Shown: positions 41,290 through 49,703 of the stretch, one piece after another
Layout: each line of letters opens with the position of its first letter
Numbering within the stretch: position 1 is the first letter of the stretch
Source of the DNA: Streptomyces monomycini
GTDB taxonomy: Bacteria; Actinomycetota; Actinomycetes; Streptomycetales; Streptomycetaceae
Assembly (NCBI RefSeq): GCF_022271435.1
Contig: NZ_JAFIQY010000029.1
Location: 1 to 64,000 of the forward strand
Reading direction: 5' to 3'
DNA length: 64,000 nucleotides
Made by a program: the position numbers and the translations under genes
Notes under the pieces: generated by a model
Databases searched by the model: none
The model's input: the letters and a program-made list of their open reading frames with translations, nothing else
Told to the model about the DNA's origin: nothing

Positions 41290-42030
41290 CTACGCGGCTA
41301 TGGACCCGGCCGCGGTGCGACCGATCCGCCTACCGCCGATGTCGGCGCGGCTCCCTGCGGCCCATCCGGCTCCGTACCCGTTGCCGGTGATGGTGGTGGT
41401 GCCGCCCTTACGAGACCGGGGGTATGCCTGCTGGTAGTTGCGCGAAACGACGGCCTTGCGGTCCGCGAGAACGAGGGCCGCGCTGCGGCCGGTAGCAGTC
41501 GTCTCACCCCTGGCCGCTTCGCGTGCGCCGCGCTCGGCCTCCTCGATGCGGTCGCCCACCCGGTTGATGAAGCCGAGGAGCCAGGACCGACGCCAGGCGC
41601 GCGCACCCTGCCCCGGCGGGACCGACTGAGCCGCCAGTCCGCTGTTCATCTGGAGAAGAAGGGAGGTGTAGAGCAATTCCACGCGCTGAAGATCGCTCGC
41701 GTACCCGAAGATGTGCACTCGGCGGGACGGGCCGCTGCCGTCCCGGCCAAGGTGGATGAGCTGGCAACCGAGGGCGAGCGCGATGCGGTTGATGAGCCGA
41801 ACTCGCTCCATCGCCCATGGGTTGTCCAGAACGATCTGACGGTCAGTCGGTGCATCGCTGGCCGGGTTGGAGTCGTTGAGCATCGCCTGCTCGACGCCGT
41901 ACTTCGCCATCATTTCGAACGCCCGCTTCCGGGCCAACTCCGCTTCCGACTCCGGCGTGCGGGGGTCTTCCGCCTTGGCGAGCAGAGCACGGATGGTTTC
42001 GAGCTTCGCGGGGGCCTTCGTGGTACTCAC
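41290..42030 (-). CDS. DUF2786-domain protein
   Basis: 246 residues; start GTG 42030-42028 chosen because AGGAG is seven bases upstream, while ATG 42036 is only one base from it. CTCTCACCAG overlaps the site 10 bases upstream. N-terminal DUF2786: LETIRALLAKAEDPRTPESE, AELARKRAFEMMAKYGVEQA. Middle: LINRIALALGCQLIHLGR, RVHIFGYASDLQRVELLY, TSLLLQMNSG. C-terminal: GARAWRRSWLLGFINRVGDR, then ALVLADRKAVVSRNYQ. DUF2786 proteins occur in phages and plasmids, unknown function, predicted nucleic-acid association. Confidence 0.8.
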   Translation of the reverse strand: MSTTKAPAKLETIRALLAKAEDPRTPESEAELARKRAFEMMAKYGVEQAMLNDSNPASDAPTDRQIVLDNPWAMERVRLINRIALALGCQLIHLGRDGSGPSRRVHIFGYASDLQRVELLYTSLLLQMNSGLAAQSVPPGQGARAWRRSWLLGFINRVGDRIEEAERGAREAARGETTATGRSAALVLADRKAVVSRNYQQAYPRSRKGGTTTITGNGYGAGWAAGSRADIGGRRIGRTAAGSIAA

Positions 42031-42077
42031 GTTCATTCTCCTGGTGAGAGAGGTGGTCGGCGGCCGGTCGGCCTACC

Positions 42078-42146
42078 GGTGCCGGTCGGGGGTTGCCCTC
42101 CCCTTCCGGCACCATTAATTAAACCACGTTTAATGGTGTGAGACAA
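42078..42146 (-). promoter_or_regulatory. Shared promoter and 5' hairpin leader, copy D
   Basis: Minus strand: TTGTCT (42146-42141), 17 nt, TTTAAT (42123-42118). Leader hairpin GGTGCCGG (42113-42106) / CCGGCACC (42085-42078), inner AGGGG/CCCCC, loop AGGGCAA. Drives the DUF2786 gene. Confidence 0.8.
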
Positions 42147-42214
42147 GCTCTGACCTGGGGGTTTGCGCGGCGCAACTGCCCTTGGGTCCGGCCTCGGCCA
42201 CGACGGGCCGGTGG

Positions 42215-42480
42215 CGGGGTTCCCTCCTCGGTCGGACGGCGCTGCTCCGTGTGCCGTGTCGCAGGGGTGCGGTGTGGAGCGCCCGGAAGCCTCCGGCTTT
42301 CTGAGGTACGAGGAAAGGTGGAGGACCCGGACGAACGACTCCGTACCCCTGTGGCGCGGTGCGCTTTGCTGGGACGGCCGACCGAGGAGGGAACCCCGCT
42401 CCCTCACAGCAACCACGACGGCGCGGCAGCCGAACGACGTGCCCTTCCCCCCTCCGAGAGAGGACCCGCCGGAGGCACAA
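42215..42480. repeat. Large imperfect dyad element, copy 2
   Basis: Arms at 42215-42237 and 42376-42398 repeat the arms of copy 1 (35931, 36061), again inverted with one mismatch. The 138-base interior differs from copy 1 but is also partly self-complementary (CGCAGGGGT near 42261, ACCCCTGTGGCG near 42346). Followed by the identical 30-bp block at 42451-42480. Sits just upstream of promoter copy D. Confidence 0.75.
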
Positions 42481-42748
42481 GGGCTTAACCGTTCAGCACC
42501 ACTTACTGGCCAGTTCAGAATGAACCTCAGCGTCGGCGCCCTGCCGCGTTACACGCCGGCGGCGAGGGGCTAACAGGCCGCAGCTGCGCGGCAGTCCTTC
42601 GTCCAGTTTCTGGGTCGCTTTGTGGAGCAGGCCGGCGGCCAGCACCGTCATGTCGCCTTCCAGCACGTGACTGCGGCAGTTAATGCCTTGGAGGGAGGAG
42701 CGGCCGAACACGCTTCTTGATGTTTGCCGGGCCTCTACAGTCGCGCGG

Positions 42749-44011
42749 GTGAGTTACCTGAGCCTGTTGCGGCAGCGTCCGGTCCTGGTGCTGTGGCTCG
42801 CCGAGACGTTGTCCGTCTTCGGCGACCGCTTCTTCACCCTCGCGCTGGCGTGGACGGCCTGGCAGCGCTCCGGCGCGGTCGCCATGGGGCTGGTGGTGGT
42901 GGTCGAGTCGGTGCCGCACCTGCTGATCGGCGCCTTCGGCCGGAAGCTGATCGCACGGTTCGCCGCGTTCCGCGCGCTGGCCGCGGTGGAGGCCGTGCAG
43001 GTGGTCATCGTGGGCGCGATGCCCTGGCTGTGGCCTTCGCTCGGCCTGGCCGGCGTGCTGGTGGTCATCGTGTTGGTCGGGATCTGCGACGCACTGACCG
43101 GTCCGAGCCTTGCGGCGCTGGTGCCGGGCATGGTGAAGAAGGAGCAGGTACGGCAGGTGACGGGCCTGATGGACGTATCCAACCGGCTCACCTGGTTCCT
43201 CGGCCCCGGATCGGCCGCGGTGCTGCTGGCCTTCCTGCCCGCCGAGCAGCTGTTCCTTATCGACGCCGCCACCTTCGCCGTTTCCGCCATCGCATTCGCC
43301 TGGCTCGGCCGTACGGCCGCACCGCTCTCGCCGACGGCACCGTCCCGCGAGGAAAAGGCCGGGCCTGCCGACACACCGGAGGCTCCCCGGGCGCTGGCGG
43401 TCCTGCGGGCCCACCCGCGGATCGGATGCGCGCTCGTGGTGAGCGGCGTCGGGGAGTTCTGCTCCACCGTGCTGACCATCGGCATTCCGATCTGGTTGAC
43501 CAGCCAGCTGCACGCGGGGGCTGGTGCGTACGCGGTGGTGCTATCCGCGATGGGGATCGGTGCGGTGGTCGGGAACCTGCTGACCGGGAACGTGGCCCTC
43601 GTGGCTCTGCCGGGCCGGTTCCCGGCGGCGTACTGCCTGGTGTGGGTGGGGCGCGGGCTGCTGCTGGCTGCGTTCGCGCTGAGCAGCAGCCTGGTGGAGG
43701 TGGCGGCGCTCGCCGCAGCGGCGAGCGCTCTGGTGCCGCTGGCCTCGATCAGCCTGAGTGCGGAGATCGGCTCGCTGCCGGGGCCGCAGCGGCTGCGGGT
43801 GTTCACCGCCGATTCCGTCAAGCTGCACGTGGCGAGCATAAGCAGCATGCTGGTGCTGCCCGCGCTGCTGGAGCGCGCACCGAAGGCGTCCTTCGCGGGG
43901 GCGGGAGCAGCCACCGCCTGCGCCGGTGCGGTGGCCTGGCTGGCGGCCCGGGCCCTGGCCCGGCGGCCGGCCCTCGTGGAAGAGGCCGGCTCGGAGCTCG
44001 CCCGGAGATGA
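42749..44011 (+). CDS. MFS transporter
   Basis: 420 residues from GTG 42749 (VSYLSLLRQRPVLVLWLAE). About 12 hydrophobic helices. The opening LAETLSVFGDRFFTLALAWT and the loop RKLIARFAAFRAL after helix 2 fit major facilitator exporters of the MdtG/macrolide-efflux type (DHA3). Later helices: WLWPSLGLAGVLVVIVLVGI, VLTIGIPIWLTSQL, AALAAAASALVPLASISL. Substrate unknown. It converges on the methyltransferase gene, their stops only 5 bases apart. An efflux pump beside a SAM methyltransferase suggests small-molecule resistance, but that is inference. Confidence 0.88.
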   Translation: MSYLSLLRQRPVLVLWLAETLSVFGDRFFTLALAWTAWQRSGAVAMGLVVVVESVPHLLIGAFGRKLIARFAAFRALAAVEAVQVVIVGAMPWLWPSLGLAGVLVVIVLVGICDALTGPSLAALVPGMVKKEQVRQVTGLMDVSNRLTWFLGPGSAAVLLAFLPAEQLFLIDAATFAVSAIAFAWLGRTAAPLSPTAPSREEKAGPADTPEAPRALAVLRAHPRIGCALVVSGVGEFCSTVLTIGIPIWLTSQLHAGAGAYAVVLSAMGIGAVVGNLLTGNVALVALPGRFPAAYCLVWVGRGLLLAAFALSSSLVEVAALAAAASALVPLASISLSAEIGSLPGPQRLRVFTADSVKLHVASISSMLVLPALLERAPKASFAGAGAATACAGAVAWLAARALARRPALVEEAGSELARR

Positions 44012-44016
44012 CCGGC

Positions 44017-44724
44017 TCAACCGGTGCGGCGGGCACGGATGACCAGGGTGCGGTACGGGCTGCCCTCGGGGCCTTCAACGGGCAGCACCTCGGTGTCGGC
44101 GAAGCCGTTTCCGTCAAGGAGACGGCACCAGGTGACGGCGTCGTAGGCGTAGTGGACGACCGGCAGCCGGGCGCCGTCGGCGAGGGTGAGGTTGTCCACC
44201 CGGCGGCCGGGCAGCTCACGGGGGCGAGGGGCGTTGACCGAGAAGGCGAGGAGCCCACCGGGGCGCAGCCGGTTCGCGGTGACGGGCAGGAGCTGGGCGG
44301 GGTCTGCGTACCAGAGGGCGCCGTAGATGGAGAAGCACACGTCTAGGTGGGGCAGCCCGGCCAGCACCTGAGCGGCGTCGCCCACCCGCCAAGCCAGGGC
44401 GGGCAGGTGGCCGAAGAGGGCGCGGGCGGTGTCGATGCGCTGTGCGGCGACATCGACCCCGATGGCGAGGCGGGCCCCGTGGGCGGCGGCGTAGGCGGTG
44501 TGCTCGCCGGTGCCGCAGCCCAGCTCCGCCACTCGCAGCCCGGTGAGGTCACCGAGGAAGCCGTTTCTCGGCCCCCGTCCGGGCCAGCAGGTCCACTCGA
44601 TCCGCTCGGGCACCTGGCCGGGCTCGGTGCCCTCGGGGGCGCCCTGGGCGGCGATGTGGTTCCAGGCGCGGGCGTTGACGCTCGCGTCGACCAGGGCTGT
44701 GTCGTGCGGCATCTCGTGCGTCAT
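44017..44724 (-). CDS. SAM-dependent methyltransferase (class I)
   Basis: 235 residues, ATG 44724. A clear motif I VAELGCGTGEHTAYAAA, acidic motif II AIGVDVAAQRI, motif GDAAQVLAGL, DVCFSIYGALWY and post-motif LRPGGLLAFSVNAP. The N-terminus (NARAWNHIAAQG) is of the type seen in small-molecule methyltransferases of secondary metabolism. Substrate unknown. Transcribed with the gene at 44802, 77 bases upstream. Confidence 0.88.
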   Translation of the reverse strand: MTHEMPHDTALVDASVNARAWNHIAAQGAPEGTEPGQVPERIEWTCWPGRGPRNGFLGDLTGLRVAELGCGTGEHTAYAAAHGARLAIGVDVAAQRIDTARALFGHLPALAWRVGDAAQVLAGLPHLDVCFSIYGALWYADPAQLLPVTANRLRPGGLLAFSVNAPRPRELPGRRVDNLTLADGARLPVVHYAYDAVTWCRLLDGNGFADTEVLPVEGPEGSPYRTLVIRARRTG

Positions 44725-44801
44725 CCGTTCCCTTTCTGCCGGTCCGGCAGCGCGGTGCGGGAGCCGGGCCGTGGCCCGGCTCCCGCACGGTGGGCCGTGT
44801 G

Positions 44802-45557
44802 TCACCGGTGTCCCATGGCCGCGACCTGGTCCATCCAGTCGTGGCGGAGGGAGTCCAGTTCGCGGTGGAAGCCCGCCAGATCGGTGCCGTAGGCGAGCAC
44901 GCAGCCGCCGGCCATGTCGGCGGACGCCTGGCAGCCGTGGACGAGCCGGCCGCCGAGGGCGGTGTGGGCGAGTACCGATTCGCGGCGCCGGGCCTCGTTG
45001 AACCAGCCCCCGTGGTACAGCTCGTCGACTCGTCGGCCCTCGGCCTCGTCGAAGCCGAACACGACGCTGGTGGCAACGGGGAAGAACCAGCACGGGCCGA
45101 CGTTGGACAGGTGTCCGTCGAGCTCCACGCGGTTCAGAGCCATGATCGTGGTCGCCTCGCGCAGGGCCTTCAGCTCCCGCTCGGTGACGTCCAGGCCCCC
45201 GACGCCGACGTATTCGTCGCGGAAGAGGTACGCGGCGACCTGGTGGCCGGTCTCCAAGACCTTCGCCGGGTCGTCGGTGCCCCGGCCGTGTGCCCGGACG
45301 AACTCAAGGGCCCGCTGTTCGACGGCCTGTTCGCTGGTCTCTGCCGTGTCCAGCAGTTCGGCGCGGACCAGGTCCCAGTCCGCTAGGACCCAGGTGGGGT
45401 TCTCGTAGCGGAAGAAGTACTGCCCGGGGGCCACGGTGACGGTGTGTCCCTCGACGGTGATGCCGTCGATGCGGCTCCATTCGGGGGTGAACGCCTCCGG
45501 GAGGTCGACGGAGAACGGTTTGCTCTCGGTGGTGCGCGGTGTGGTCGCGGTCGTCAT
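44802..45557 (-). CDS. Hypothetical protein
   Basis: 251 residues from ATG 45557. No membrane segment. Beta start (TPEWSRIDGITVEGHTVTVA, PGQYFFRYENPTWVLADWDL), helical middle (VEQRALEFVRAHGRGTD, LKALREATTIMALNRVELDG) and a Cys/His cluster late (GRLVHGCQASADMAGGCVLA). I do not know the family. It heads a two-gene unit with the methyltransferase; the divergent TPR regulator at 45826 could control it. Confidence 0.6.
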   Translation of the reverse strand: MTTATTPRTTESKPFSVDLPEAFTPEWSRIDGITVEGHTVTVAPGQYFFRYENPTWVLADWDLVRAELLDTAETSEQAVEQRALEFVRAHGRGTDDPAKVLETGHQVAAYLFRDEYVGVGGLDVTERELKALREATTIMALNRVELDGHLSNVGPCWFFPVATSVVFGFDEAEGRRVDELYHGGWFNEARRRESVLAHTALGGRLVHGCQASADMAGGCVLAYGTDLAGFHRELDSLRHDWMDQVAAMGHR

Positions 45558-45825
45558 GACGGCGCCTCCAGCGGATTCGGGGATGGAGCACCGAGCGGGG
45601 AGGCAGGGGCTCCAGGGCCGCCGGTCCGCGCACCGAGGATGCAGGCTCCGCCGCGGACCGGCTTGCCCCCAGAGCAGCGCCGCAGCCGGGGCGAGGGAAG
45701 ACGGTGGGAGTTGCTGCGGGGTGCCGCCGGGTTGCCGACCGTTGCCTTCCGCACGGCTGCCGTGTTCCCGGCCGGCGGGTGTGGCAGCACACTGGGGCCA
45801 GCCCCGGCCGGGAGGTGGTGCACCC

Positions 45826-47178
45826 ATGGTCCCCGTGCTCGAACACCATCCGCTCCATGCGCTGCTCGCCCGCGAGCACACCACCGCTGCGGCATACCTC
45901 AAGCGGCTCGCCGACCGTCACCGGGCGCTCGGGTACGGACAGATGGCCCACCGCAAGGAGAAGTTCTCCCGCTGGATCGCGGGCACCGAGCCCGAACTGA
46001 CCGCCCAGCTCGCCATGGCCGACCTGCACGGCATCGACCCCGAGCAGGTCCACCGCCGCGGCTGGCCCGCCTGGCTCCTGCTCGCCCTCCATGACACCGC
46101 TCGCATCTGGGAGTTGCCGTGGACGGTGGCGGGTACCGTGGAAGCACTGGAGGACGCAGGAGGAGGTCCGGTGGACCGACGCGGCTTCGTCATCACATCG
46201 CTGGGCACACTCGCCGCCACCGGCGCCCACTGGGCCGCCACCACCCCGGCCGCCGTCGGCGCCACCCGTGGCCGGCGTATCGGCCAAGGAGCCGCCGACC
46301 TCTTCGAGACCCGCCTTAAGACCCTGCGTCACCTGGACGACGCGGTCGGCTCCAGCCACGCCTACGACGCCGCCCTCGCTGAACTGCGCCTGATCACGGG
46401 CGTTCTCAAAGAGAACGCCTACAGCGAATCCACCGGCCGCCGCCTCTACGCGGCAGCCGCCGAGACAAGCCGGCTGCTGGGGTGGTGCGCCTACGACAGC
46501 GGGCGCCTGGCGGACGCCGAGAAACGCTTCGCCACCTCCCTGCGCGCCGCCGCGACCGGCCAGGACGCCACGCTCGGCGCGAGCGCCCTGGCCTTCTGGG
46601 CCAACCTCCGCTACAGCGCGGGCGACCCCTACGGCGCCCTCGGCCTCGTCGAGCGAGCCCTGGACAATCGGCACAAGATCGCTTCCGGGCGGGTGCTCGC
46701 CATGCTCCACGCCCGGCAGGCTCGCGCCCACTCCAAGGCAGGGGAGGCGAAAGCCGCCTACCGCGCGGTCGACGCAGCGTTCGCCGCCTACGACCGAGCC
46801 GGGCCCGCCGCGCACGATGCGCCCTCGATGTACTGGATGACCCACGGCGAGGCCCATGAAGTCGCCGCTTCGTGCGCCCTGACCTTGGGCGAGCCGGCCC
46901 GCGCGCTGGAGCATTTCGAGGCTGCCCTGCGGCACGAGGATCCCTACGACACCCGCACCGAGGCCCGCGGCGCCGGCATCTACCTCGCCCGCCAGGCCGA
47001 AGCCCACCTCGCGCTCGGCGACCTGGACGCCGCCGTGGACGTCGCCGGACGGGCCATCGAGCAACTGGGCGGGGCCGACTCCGCACGCGGCACGAGCACC
47101 CTGGCCGACCTGCGCGAACGGTTCACCGCCCACCGCACCGCCCGCCCCGTCGCCGAATTCCTCGACCTCACTGCATAG
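45826..47178 (+). CDS. TPR-repeat transcriptional regulator-like protein
   Basis: 450 residues, ATG 45826 after GGGAGG. The N-terminus is an HTH-like unit for Streptomyces TPR regulators (LLAREHTTAAAYLKRLADRH, HRKEKFSRWIAGTEPELTA). A hydrophobic segment lies near residue 130 (RRGFVITSLGTLAATGAHWA). The rest is helical hairpins (LLGWCAYDSGRLADAEKRFA, ALEHFEAALRHEDPYDT, AHLALGDLDAAVDVAGRAIE) like NsdA-type repeats. Transcribed divergently from the hypothetical/methyltransferase pair, which it may regulate. Confidence 0.82.
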   Translation: MVPVLEHHPLHALLAREHTTAAAYLKRLADRHRALGYGQMAHRKEKFSRWIAGTEPELTAQLAMADLHGIDPEQVHRRGWPAWLLLALHDTARIWELPWTVAGTVEALEDAGGGPVDRRGFVITSLGTLAATGAHWAATTPAAVGATRGRRIGQGAADLFETRLKTLRHLDDAVGSSHAYDAALAELRLITGVLKENAYSESTGRRLYAAAAETSRLLGWCAYDSGRLADAEKRFATSLRAAATGQDATLGASALAFWANLRYSAGDPYGALGLVERALDNRHKIASGRVLAMLHARQARAHSKAGEAKAAYRAVDAAFAAYDRAGPAAHDAPSMYWMTHGEAHEVAASCALTLGEPARALEHFEAALRHEDPYDTRTEARGAGIYLARQAEAHLALGDLDAAVDVAGRAIEQLGGADSARGTSTLADLRERFTAHRTARPVAEFLDLTA

Positions 47179-47453
47179 CAGGCAGCCAACGGCACTTCTG
47201 CCGTGACGGGAATAGCAACGTGAGGGCCCGCGGCCGAAATTCCCGGCCAGGGGCCTGCTTGGCCTCCTGGTCCGTCAAGGTGACGTTCCCCGGGCCTGCG
47301 CTGTCATGCCGACTGGTCTCGGGCACCGAACAGCGGCTGCTGCCACGGTGGAGAACTTTGTCGGTCCCTGCCTACCGTGCGCGCGATGAGCAGGTATTCC
47401 GGCCCGCGGCGCGACACGGTCGCCCCTGCGGGACGGCCCACGGAGGGATTGTG
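47179..47453. other. Intergenic, no gene seen
   Basis: 275 bases between the TPR regulator and the next gene. Contains the GGAGG site of the next gene; nothing else recognisable. Confidence 0.4.
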
Positions 47454-47900
47454 ATGAGCGCAGAAGACGAAGCTCCGGTCAGCCCGGCTGAGCTGAGGAA
47501 GCGCGTTCGGGCGGCGGAAGCACTCCAGGCGAAGACCCGGGAGCTGGCTGCGGCCGACGTGCTGGTGAAGCGGGACGCGGCGAAGAAGGCGGCGCAGGTG
47601 AAGGAGACCGCCGATCGGGAGGCACGTGAGGCGGTGGCCGCCGCGCTGCGCCTGTTCGATGACCCGGGCCTGGTCTCCTCGCTGCTGAGCATCCCGATGG
47701 ATGACCTGGAGAAGGACGCGAAGCCTGTTACCGCCGCGCGGGCCAAGGAGGTCATCGAAGCGCTCCGGACACGAGCGGAGCGTCCGCGGACCCGGCGCCG
47801 ACGGGCGCCCCGCCAGGAAGCGCCGTCCCAGCCGACCGCTGCGGCGTCGGCTCCCGCACCCGCCGGCACGCCGGACAATGTTCCCGTCCATGCCCTTTGA
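47454..47900 (+). CDS. Small coiled-coil protein
   Basis: 148 residues, ATG 47454 after CGGAGGGATT. Strongly helical and charged (PAELRKRVRAAEALQAKTRE, VKRDAAKKAAQVKETADREA), with a short LLSIPMDDLEKDAKPVTAAR element, an Arg-rich stretch (RTRRRRAPRQ) and a Pro/Ala tail. Could bind nucleic acid. Overlaps the HNH gene by 11 bases and is probably co-translated. Confidence 0.65.
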   Translation: MSAEDEAPVSPAELRKRVRAAEALQAKTRELAAADVLVKRDAAKKAAQVKETADREAREAVAAALRLFDDPGLVSSLLSIPMDDLEKDAKPVTAARAKEVIEALRTRAERPRTRRRRAPRQEAPSQPTAAASAPAPAGTPDNVPVHAL

Positions 47901-48534
47901 GCCGCCCCGCGATGCCGGGCTGTTCCCACTGGCTGAGGTGACCGGGCCCGGCTCCGCGTCCTCGGAGAGCGGGCCTGAACAGCTCTCGCTGCTCGGGGAA
48001 CCGGTGCCGGTGCGTATCGCGGCTTTGACGTGGGCGGAGTGGCTGGCCGACGAGCGGGTTCGTGCCCGGTACTGGAGCAAGGTCTACCGGCCGTCGGCGG
48101 AGTCGGCGTGCTGGTTCTTCTTCGGCGGCATCTCGGATACGGGCCACGCGAGCTTCCGAGCAGCGTCCCTGCCAGGCCGGACCCGGCGAGGAACGATTCC
48201 GGGGCACCTGTACGGCTACCAGCTGGCGTACGGTGTCATCCCGCGGCTGGGCTGGGGCGTCGACAGCCCCACCGTCTGTCACACCTGCGACAACCACTCC
48301 TGCCAGCAACCCGCCCACCTGCGACTCGGCACCCCGGCCGAGAACCGTGCGGAGTGGCTCAGCCGACGGCGCGACCCGGGCAGCCCGCTAGCTGATCTCC
48401 GAGGGCCAGCCGGTCGCGCTCGGGCGATCGGGGCCGCGATACGTGCTGGTCTAACGAACAGGGAAGATGGCGCCCGCATAGCGGCTCGAATTCAGACCGC
48501 CATAGTCGCCGGGCGTCCGCTGAGTTTGTGGTGA
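47890..48534 (+). CDS. HNH endonuclease-like protein
   Basis: 214 residues from ATG 47890. The C-terminal half has the HNH-type metal site: VCHTCDNHSCQQPAHLRLGT, then ENRAEW (C-x2-C, C, H, N), preceded by the strand LYGYQLAYGVIPRLG. HNH proteins of this layout cut DNA, including phage-type homing nucleases. The N-terminal third is low-complexity. A standalone HNH near transposon debris may be a selfish or defence nuclease. Function inferred. Confidence 0.78.
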   Translation: MPFEPPRDAGLFPLAEVTGPGSASSESGPEQLSLLGEPVPVRIAALTWAEWLADERVRARYWSKVYRPSAESACWFFFGGISDTGHASFRAASLPGRTRRGTIPGHLYGYQLAYGVIPRLGWGVDSPTVCHTCDNHSCQQPAHLRLGTPAENRAEWLSRRRDPGSPLADLRGPAGRARAIGAAIRAGLTNREDGARIAARIQTAIVAGRPLSLW

Positions 48535-48900
48535 CGGTACTCAGCCCCCCGCCGCACTGAGTTCTCTAACCCCCGGCGCCTCTGTGGTAGCCATCCTCGG
48601 GGCATATGTGGCCGCCTCGGCCGATGTGGTTGCGCTGGCCGGTCCCGGTGCTCTCGTTGGCTCTCTCGGAAACCGGAACCTTGGCTCCAGCCAACATCAG
48701 GGCCAGGAACACATCATGGGGTCGAACTCCCCGCGCAGGAAGGGCCAAGAGATCATTTGTGGCCGAACCGTCGCTGGTGCTTCCGGCGACCGGCACGGGG
48801 TCAGCGGGCCAGGGATAGCCCCGAGGCTTGATCCACGAGGGGTAACGTAGAGCCTTTCTGGGGGCCCTTGACCCCGGTGCCGCCTCGTGGGGGAGCAAGA
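48535..48900. other. Intergenic, no convincing gene
   Basis: About 365 bases. A minus-strand frame (48566-48860 part) contains plausible residues (DLLALPARGVRPHDVFLALM) but no start with a ribosome site. Probably an old remnant plus the promoter of the lipoprotein gene. Confidence 0.4.
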
Positions 48901-49506
48901 TTGCGTTTCGCTGGAAAGGCCGTTGCGGCGTCTCTCGCCGCCGCCGCACTCTCCGTTTCTCTGACGGCGTGCGACAGCTCCGACGAGAAGGCAAAAGAGG
49001 CCGTCGAGCCCGCCGAGTCTTCGTCATATTCCCCGAAGGCGGGGGCCAAGGCGCAGGACAAGAAGCCGCCCAAGCCGAAACAGGTGGCCGATCCCGAGAA
49101 GCTCATCGAGTCCATGAAGGCGTTCGACAAGGAAACCTGCTCGATGGACCAGGGGACTGCGTGTGACGAGGACCCCGGCGAAGTCGCTGACTTGGGCCAG
49201 TCCGCCGTCTACGACCCCCGGAAGTACACCAAGTCGTTCACCTTCGAGGGCGGCGTGCTGAAGGTGGGCACCTCTCTACCTTCCGGTGCCACTAAGGCGA
49301 ACATGGAGCTGGCCGACATAGCGGGTTTCCACTATGGCTCCGCCTACGAGTGGTCGGCGACCATGCCCGAGGAGCACCGGAAGAACATCAAGGCCGTCGA
49401 GGCCGTGGAGATCGTCCTCGACAACGGTCTCACGGGTGATCGATGTGAGGCCGGCGACGAGGGCGCCGTCCCTCGGTGTCGGAAGATCCCTAGCGCATTC
49501 GAGTAG
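48901..49506 (+). CDS. Secreted lipoprotein
   Basis: 201 residues from TTG 48901, chosen because GGGGGAG is 5 bases upstream and the signal peptide begins there (RFAGKAVAASLAAAALSVSL then TAC). The lipobox LTAC places the lipidated Cys near residue 24. A Lys/Pro-rich linker follows (AGAKAQDKKPPKPKQ), then a small domain with four Cys (ETCSMDQGTACDEDPGE; RCEAGDEGAVPRCR), likely disulfides. Substrate unknown; attached to the outer face of the membrane. Confidence 0.82.
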   Translation: MRFAGKAVAASLAAAALSVSLTACDSSDEKAKEAVEPAESSSYSPKAGAKAQDKKPPKPKQVADPEKLIESMKAFDKETCSMDQGTACDEDPGEVADLGQSAVYDPRKYTKSFTFEGGVLKVGTSLPSGATKANMELADIAGFHYGSAYEWSATMPEEHRKNIKAVEAVEIVLDNGLTGDRCEAGDEGAVPRCRKIPSAFE

Positions 49507-49703
49507 GGCAAGCTGGATTCGTCAGCCAGGTCTCTCCTGGGCTCAGGGCGCGGGCTCCGGCTGCGGGTCCGGTCGCTCGGGAGCGGCGGCGTTGGCCACG
49601 GCGCGGAACGCGTCAGTGGCTATCGTGGTGAGGAGCCGGGCGGCCAGCAGCAACGGTGCGGATGGCTACGCTGAATCCGCACGCTGGAGGAGGTCGCGGT
49701 CTT
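49507..49703. other. Intergenic, promoter region of the sigma factor
   Basis: About 200 bases without a gene. A short minus-strand stretch (49534-49650) reads like an old C-terminus (LTTIATDAFRAVANAAAPE) but is not preceded by a start. Confidence 0.35.

Noticed and set aside
42493..42711. 72-codon minus-strand frame before the MFS gene
   Set aside because: Contains LEGDMTVLAAGLLHKATQKL, which looks protein-like, but no start signal or known family; may be an old remnant, not called.
48566..48860. Minus-strand frame with DLLALPARGVRPHDVF
   Set aside because: No start with a ribosome site and no recognisable family; too weak to call.
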